Assembly (NCBI GenBank): GCA_903856995.1
Contig: CAIODK010000180.1
Location: forward strand, 1-8,936
Length of the DNA stretch: 8,936 nucleotides
DNA from: an uncultured Burkholderiales bacterium
GTDB taxonomy: Bacteria; Pseudomonadota; Gammaproteobacteria; Burkholderiales; Burkholderiaceae_C
Direction of reading: 5' to 3'
In this document: positions 7,029-8,936 of the stretch, one piece after another
Layout of the letters: each line of letters starts with the position of its first letter
Position numbering within the stretch: the first letter of the stretch is position 1
Notes under the pieces: model-generated
Seen by the model: the letters and a program-made list of their open reading frames with translations, nothing else
Told to the model about the DNA's origin: nothing
Database searches by the model: none
Translations under genes and position numbers: made by a program

Positions 7029-7067
7029 ATCCTTCACGTTAATCATTTAACCGTGAAGGATTTTTTT
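7029..7067 (+). promoter_or_regulatory. Terminator-like hairpin carrying the hydrolase ribosome-binding site
   Basis: ATCCTTCACG (7029-7038) pairs perfectly with CGTGAAGGAT (7052-7061). The stem continues, after a single bulged C at 7051, with TTAA (7039-7042) / TTAA (7047-7050), closing on a TCAT loop. Seven T residues (7061-7067) follow and run directly into the ATG at 7068. As RNA this is a textbook Rho-independent terminator. Its 3' arm also contains AAGGA (7056-7060), a good Shine-Dalgarno seven bases from the ATG. The structure could therefore be a plain hrcA terminator, an attenuator or SD-sequestering element for the hydrolase gene, or both. A promoter reading is also possible: TTGCAG (7019-7024) and AATCAT (7041-7046) are 16 bases apart, which would start RNA near 7053 and leave the SD free. 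That promoter match is weak. Confidence 0.6.
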
Positions 7068-7916
7068 ATGAAATTAGCAGTTTGGTTGAAATGCCATTGC
7101 GCCGTCGCCCTCGTCGCCGTCTCCCTTGTGGGTTCGCACGCGCAGGCACAAACAGTGGCCCCCGCCTTGGGTAAAACAGAGTTGCTGTGGCTAGGCCAAG
7201 CAGGCTTTCGCATCAAAACACCGGGTGGAAAAACCATCGTCATTGACCCCTGGATCAGTGGTGGCCCTAAAGCCCCTGAGGCTTTTAAAGCCGATTTGAA
7301 TGCATTGGGAAAAGTCGACTTGCTATTGGTCACGCACGCCCACGTGGACCATTTGGGCGATGCCCCAGCCTTGGCCAAACTCAACAACACCATTCTTTAC
7401 GGCCCCGCTGACATGATGACGCCGCTCGTCACCCTTGGCGTCTTGCCTGCTAATTTGACCCACCGGTTCAATAAAAGTGGCCACGTCAAACCATTGCCTG
7501 GCATCAAGGTGACTGCCGTGGCCGCGGAGCACTCCTCCTTGTTGGTGTGGAACAACCCTGCGACCACCAAGAATGAGTCACATCCTGCGGGCGAGGCCGT
7601 CGGCTACATCATTGAGCTTGAGAATGGTTTCAAGATTTGGCACATGGGCGATACCGGCTTGTTTGGCGACATGAAGTTCATCAGCGAACATTACAAGCCT
7701 GACTTGGTGCTCATCCCCATCGGCGGCAACTTCACCATGGACCCCGTGGACGCTGCATTTGCCGTGCGCACATGGATCAAACCTAAGATGGTCATGCCCA
7801 TTCACTACAACTCCAACCCGCTTGCCAAAGGCACTTTGGCCGAGTTTCAAGATGCCATGAAAGGCAGCAAGATCAAAGTGGTGCACACCACGGAAGGTCA
7901 GAGCTTGGAGTTCTGA
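7068..7916 (+). CDS. Exported metal-dependent hydrolase, UPF0173-type metallo-beta-lactamase fold
   Basis: The 282-residue product starts with a clear Sec signal peptide: MKLAVWLKCHCAVALVAVSLVGSHAQA, with a likely signal peptidase I cut after A27 (AQA|QT), so it should act in the periplasm. The mature part is a metallo-beta-lactamase-fold hydrolase: LLWLGQAGFRI and IVIDPWIS (40-64), metal motif HAHVDH at 90-95, H155 (AEHSS), D195 (HMGDTGLFGDM) and H246 (MPIHYNS). These are the expected di-metal ligands, all present. LGQAGF, GDTGLFGDM and IPIGGNFTM with DPVDAA resemble the UPF0173 / YtkL group, whose substrate is not established. I chose 7068 for its AAGGA SD and clean signal peptide; the frame stays open upstream to 6963 but runs through hairpin DNA. 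The 3' end overlaps the convergent transporter gene by 19 bases. No partner gene indicates the substrate. Confidence 0.88.
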   Translation: MKLAVWLKCHCAVALVAVSLVGSHAQAQTVAPALGKTELLWLGQAGFRIKTPGGKTIVIDPWISGGPKAPEAFKADLNALGKVDLLLVTHAHVDHLGDAPALAKLNNTILYGPADMMTPLVTLGVLPANLTHRFNKSGHVKPLPGIKVTAVAAEHSSLLVWNNPATTKNESHPAGEAVGYIIELENGFKIWHMGDTGLFGDMKFISEHYKPDLVLIPIGGNFTMDPVDAAFAVRTWIKPKMVMPIHYNSNPLAKGTLAEFQDAMKGSKIKVVHTTEGQSLEF

Positions 7917-8848
7917 GTTTTCCTCACCCCAAACAAGATGCCACAGGTCACCAGTGCGAGGCCTGTCATCAAGTTGAGGTGCATCGGTTCGTCTAAAAAC
8001 GTCACCGCGCCCAAAGCCGAAAGCCCGGGCACGAGTGCCGTGATCATGGTCGAGCGAACCGGACCAAAGTGACGAATCATCACGTTGAAGGTGATGCCCG
8101 AAATCACCACCGACCCGATGCCTTGGTAAATCGCTTGAAACACCATCTCCGGGATAGGTGCTGAGCCTAGATGGCTCGGCAGCCATCCCATGAATGCGGC
8201 CAGACCATAGACCGGTACAAAGGTGACGCAAGAAAACGCGGTAATGGCAATGGTGGCGCGCACAGGGTCTAGCGCGTGGCGTCGCACCAGCACGCTGTAG
8301 CAGGCCCAGCAAAATGCTGCGCAAATGAACAACACGTCACCCTTCCAGATCTCGCCGCCATCCAGCGCTTTGAGCAAACTAGCGCCACCCACCAACATGT
8401 CGCCCAACACAATGCAGGCCAAGCCAATGGCGCGTGCGCGGGTGATGTGTTCGTGTAATGCCACGATGGCCAGCAACGAAGTCCACAACGGCAGGCTGCC
8501 GGGCATTAAGACAGAGGCATGCGCAGCAGGCGCGAAGAAAAAGCCAGAGTAGGCCAACATGGCGTAGAGCATGCTGCCGAAAAGCCCTGCCAGTGCCGTG
8601 ATGCGAAGAGGCAGCGGCGATAGACCCATGAGCGAGCCAACGCGCTCCCCCGCTTGTCGCTGCGCCCGCATGAGCCACCAACCCCAAGGCAGCAGCACGC
8701 AGCCTGCGCCAATGATGCGTAGAAAACCAATGTCAAGGGGGAGTAAGAGATGCGCGGCCGAAGCGCGAGCCACGACGATGAACGACGACCAAATGAGCAC
8801 CGTCACCACCGCCGCGCTGAGCCCAAGGGCTCTAGGAGAGAGTTTCAT
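7898..8848 (-). CDS. EamA/DMT-superfamily membrane transporter
   Basis: A 316-residue, strongly hydrophobic protein with about ten membrane segments arranged as two EamA repeats, roughly residues 8-140 and 165-305. Typical features are the first helix with a polar patch (AAVVTVLIWSSFIVVARAS), FFFAPAAHASVLMPGSLPLW near residue 100, the repeat-1 closing helix (ARAIGLACIVLGDMLVGG), and repeat 2 with FICAAFCWACYSVLVRR and YQGIGSVVISGITFNVMIRH, LVPGLSALGAVTFLDEP. Drug/metabolite transporters of this kind usually export amino acids, metabolites or drugs across the inner membrane; the substrate cannot be read from sequence. The short cytoplasmic end (VRKTQNSKL) overlaps the 3' end of the convergent hydrolase gene by 19 bases. 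The ATG at 8848 lies inside a 12-bp inverted repeat and has no Shine-Dalgarno ahead of it, so the exact start is less secure than the family call. Confidence 0.9.
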   Translation of the reverse strand: MKLSPRALGLSAAVVTVLIWSSFIVVARASAAHLLLPLDIGFLRIIGAGCVLLPWGWWLMRAQRQAGERVGSLMGLSPLPLRITALAGLFGSMLYAMLAYSGFFFAPAAHASVLMPGSLPLWTSLLAIVALHEHITRARAIGLACIVLGDMLVGGASLLKALDGGEIWKGDVLFICAAFCWACYSVLVRRHALDPVRATIAITAFSCVTFVPVYGLAAFMGWLPSHLGSAPIPEMVFQAIYQGIGSVVISGITFNVMIRHFGPVRSTMITALVPGLSALGAVTFLDEPMHLNLMTGLALVTCGILFGVRKTQNSKL

Positions 8849-8875
8849 GAGAGGGATGATAAGTCCCTCTCATGA
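8845..8875. repeat. Perfect 12-bp inverted repeat over the transporter start codon
   Basis: TCATGAGAGGGA (8845-8856) and TCCCTCTCATGA (8864-8875) are perfect reverse complements separated by seven bases. The transporter ATG (8848-8846) lies within the arm nearest the gene. In the transporter mRNA the 5' arm contains GAGAGGGA and pairs with the arm holding AUG. No T-run follows on either strand, so it is not a canonical intrinsic terminator. It could be an operator for a dimeric regulator, a translation-controlling hairpin, or a stem protecting or ending the transcript of the outer-membrane protein gene to the right. Confidence 0.55.
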
Positions 8876-8891
8876 TCTGCCTTTGCAGGCT

Positions 8892-8936
8892 TTAGAAGTT
8901 GAAGCCGACCAAAATGGCAGCAGAGCTCTGCTTGAA
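8892..8936 (-). CDS. C-terminal end of an outer-membrane beta-barrel protein (partial)
   Basis: The reverse strand reads 14 codons and a TAA stop (8894-8892): FKQSSAAILVGFNF. The last stretch has alternating hydrophobic residues and ends in an aromatic Phe, the hallmark C-terminal strand recognised by the BAM complex when outer-membrane barrels are inserted. A porin or OmpW-like small barrel is plausible, but 14 residues do not identify the family. The gene lies upstream of the transporter on the same strand, 43 bases away. After its stop comes only a weak 4-bp stem, GCCT / AGGC (8879-8890), so readthrough into the transporter is possible. Confidence 0.6.
   Translation of the reverse strand, partial: FKQSSAAILVGFNF

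Noticed and set aside
6963..7067. Upstream TTG extension of the hydrolase by 35 codons
   Set aside because: It would be translated through two hairpins and would bury the clean signal peptide that begins at 7068.
7578..8324. A 248-codon reverse-strand open frame
   Set aside because: It covers parts of both the hydrolase (antisense) and the transporter (other frame), is His/Arg-rich without any motif, and both real genes are convincing by domain content.
1..8936. CRISPR arrays, tRNA/rRNA genes, IS elements, att sites, phage or defence genes
   Set aside because: No regularly spaced repeats, no cloverleaf-like segments, no transposase or integrase motifs, and nearly all DNA is accounted for by recognised chromosomal genes.

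Overview
The window looks like an ordinary chromosomal segment of a betaproteobacterium, most likely Burkholderiales and plausibly family Comamonadaceae. The basis is protein character (HrcA, NadK, RapZ and MutM/MutY all read like Burkholderiales versions), a moderately GC-rich composition, and the neighbourhood itself: a TPR protein divergent from mutM-mutY, and nadK-recN divergent from hrcA. I see no rRNA, tRNA, insertion sequence, phage gene, CRISPR array or toxin-antitoxin pair, and no gene whose composition stands out as foreign. Genus is a guess I cannot settle from sequence alone.

Layout. 1-586 (-): N-terminal part of an exported TPR-repeat protein, cut by the window edge. 627-1442 (+) mutM and 1439-2476 (+) mutY: two base-excision glycosylases of the 8-oxoguanine repair system, joined by an ATGA stop/start overlap. 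2473-5917 (-): a tight block transcribed nadK, recN, rapZ (NAD kinase, RecN repair ATPase, RapZ nucleotide-binding protein), with a 4-nt overlap and a 5-nt gap. 5951-6952 (+): hrcA, heat-shock repressor, divergent from nadK. 7068-7916 (+): an exported metallo-beta-lactamase-fold hydrolase of the UPF0173 type. 7898-8848 (-): a ten-helix EamA/DMT transporter. 8892-8936 (-): the last 14 codons of an outer-membrane beta-barrel protein.

The layout is very compact. Every gap is under about 120 bases, so there is no gene-free stretch of 300 bases to describe. Both convergent pairs (mutY/rapZ and hydrolase/transporter) overlap at their 3' ends. DNA-repair genes cluster here (mutM, mutY, recN), beside an NADPH-supplying kinase and a stress regulator, but nothing suggests they form one dedicated system.

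I found no new multi-gene system. The most interesting signals are two RNA-scale structures at translation starts. A terminator-like hairpin (7029-7067) has the hydrolase's Shine-Dalgarno in its 3' arm and its T-tract abutting the ATG. A perfect 12-bp inverted repeat (8845-8875) buries the start codon of the transporter. Both are readable directly from the sequence; their regulatory meaning is inference.
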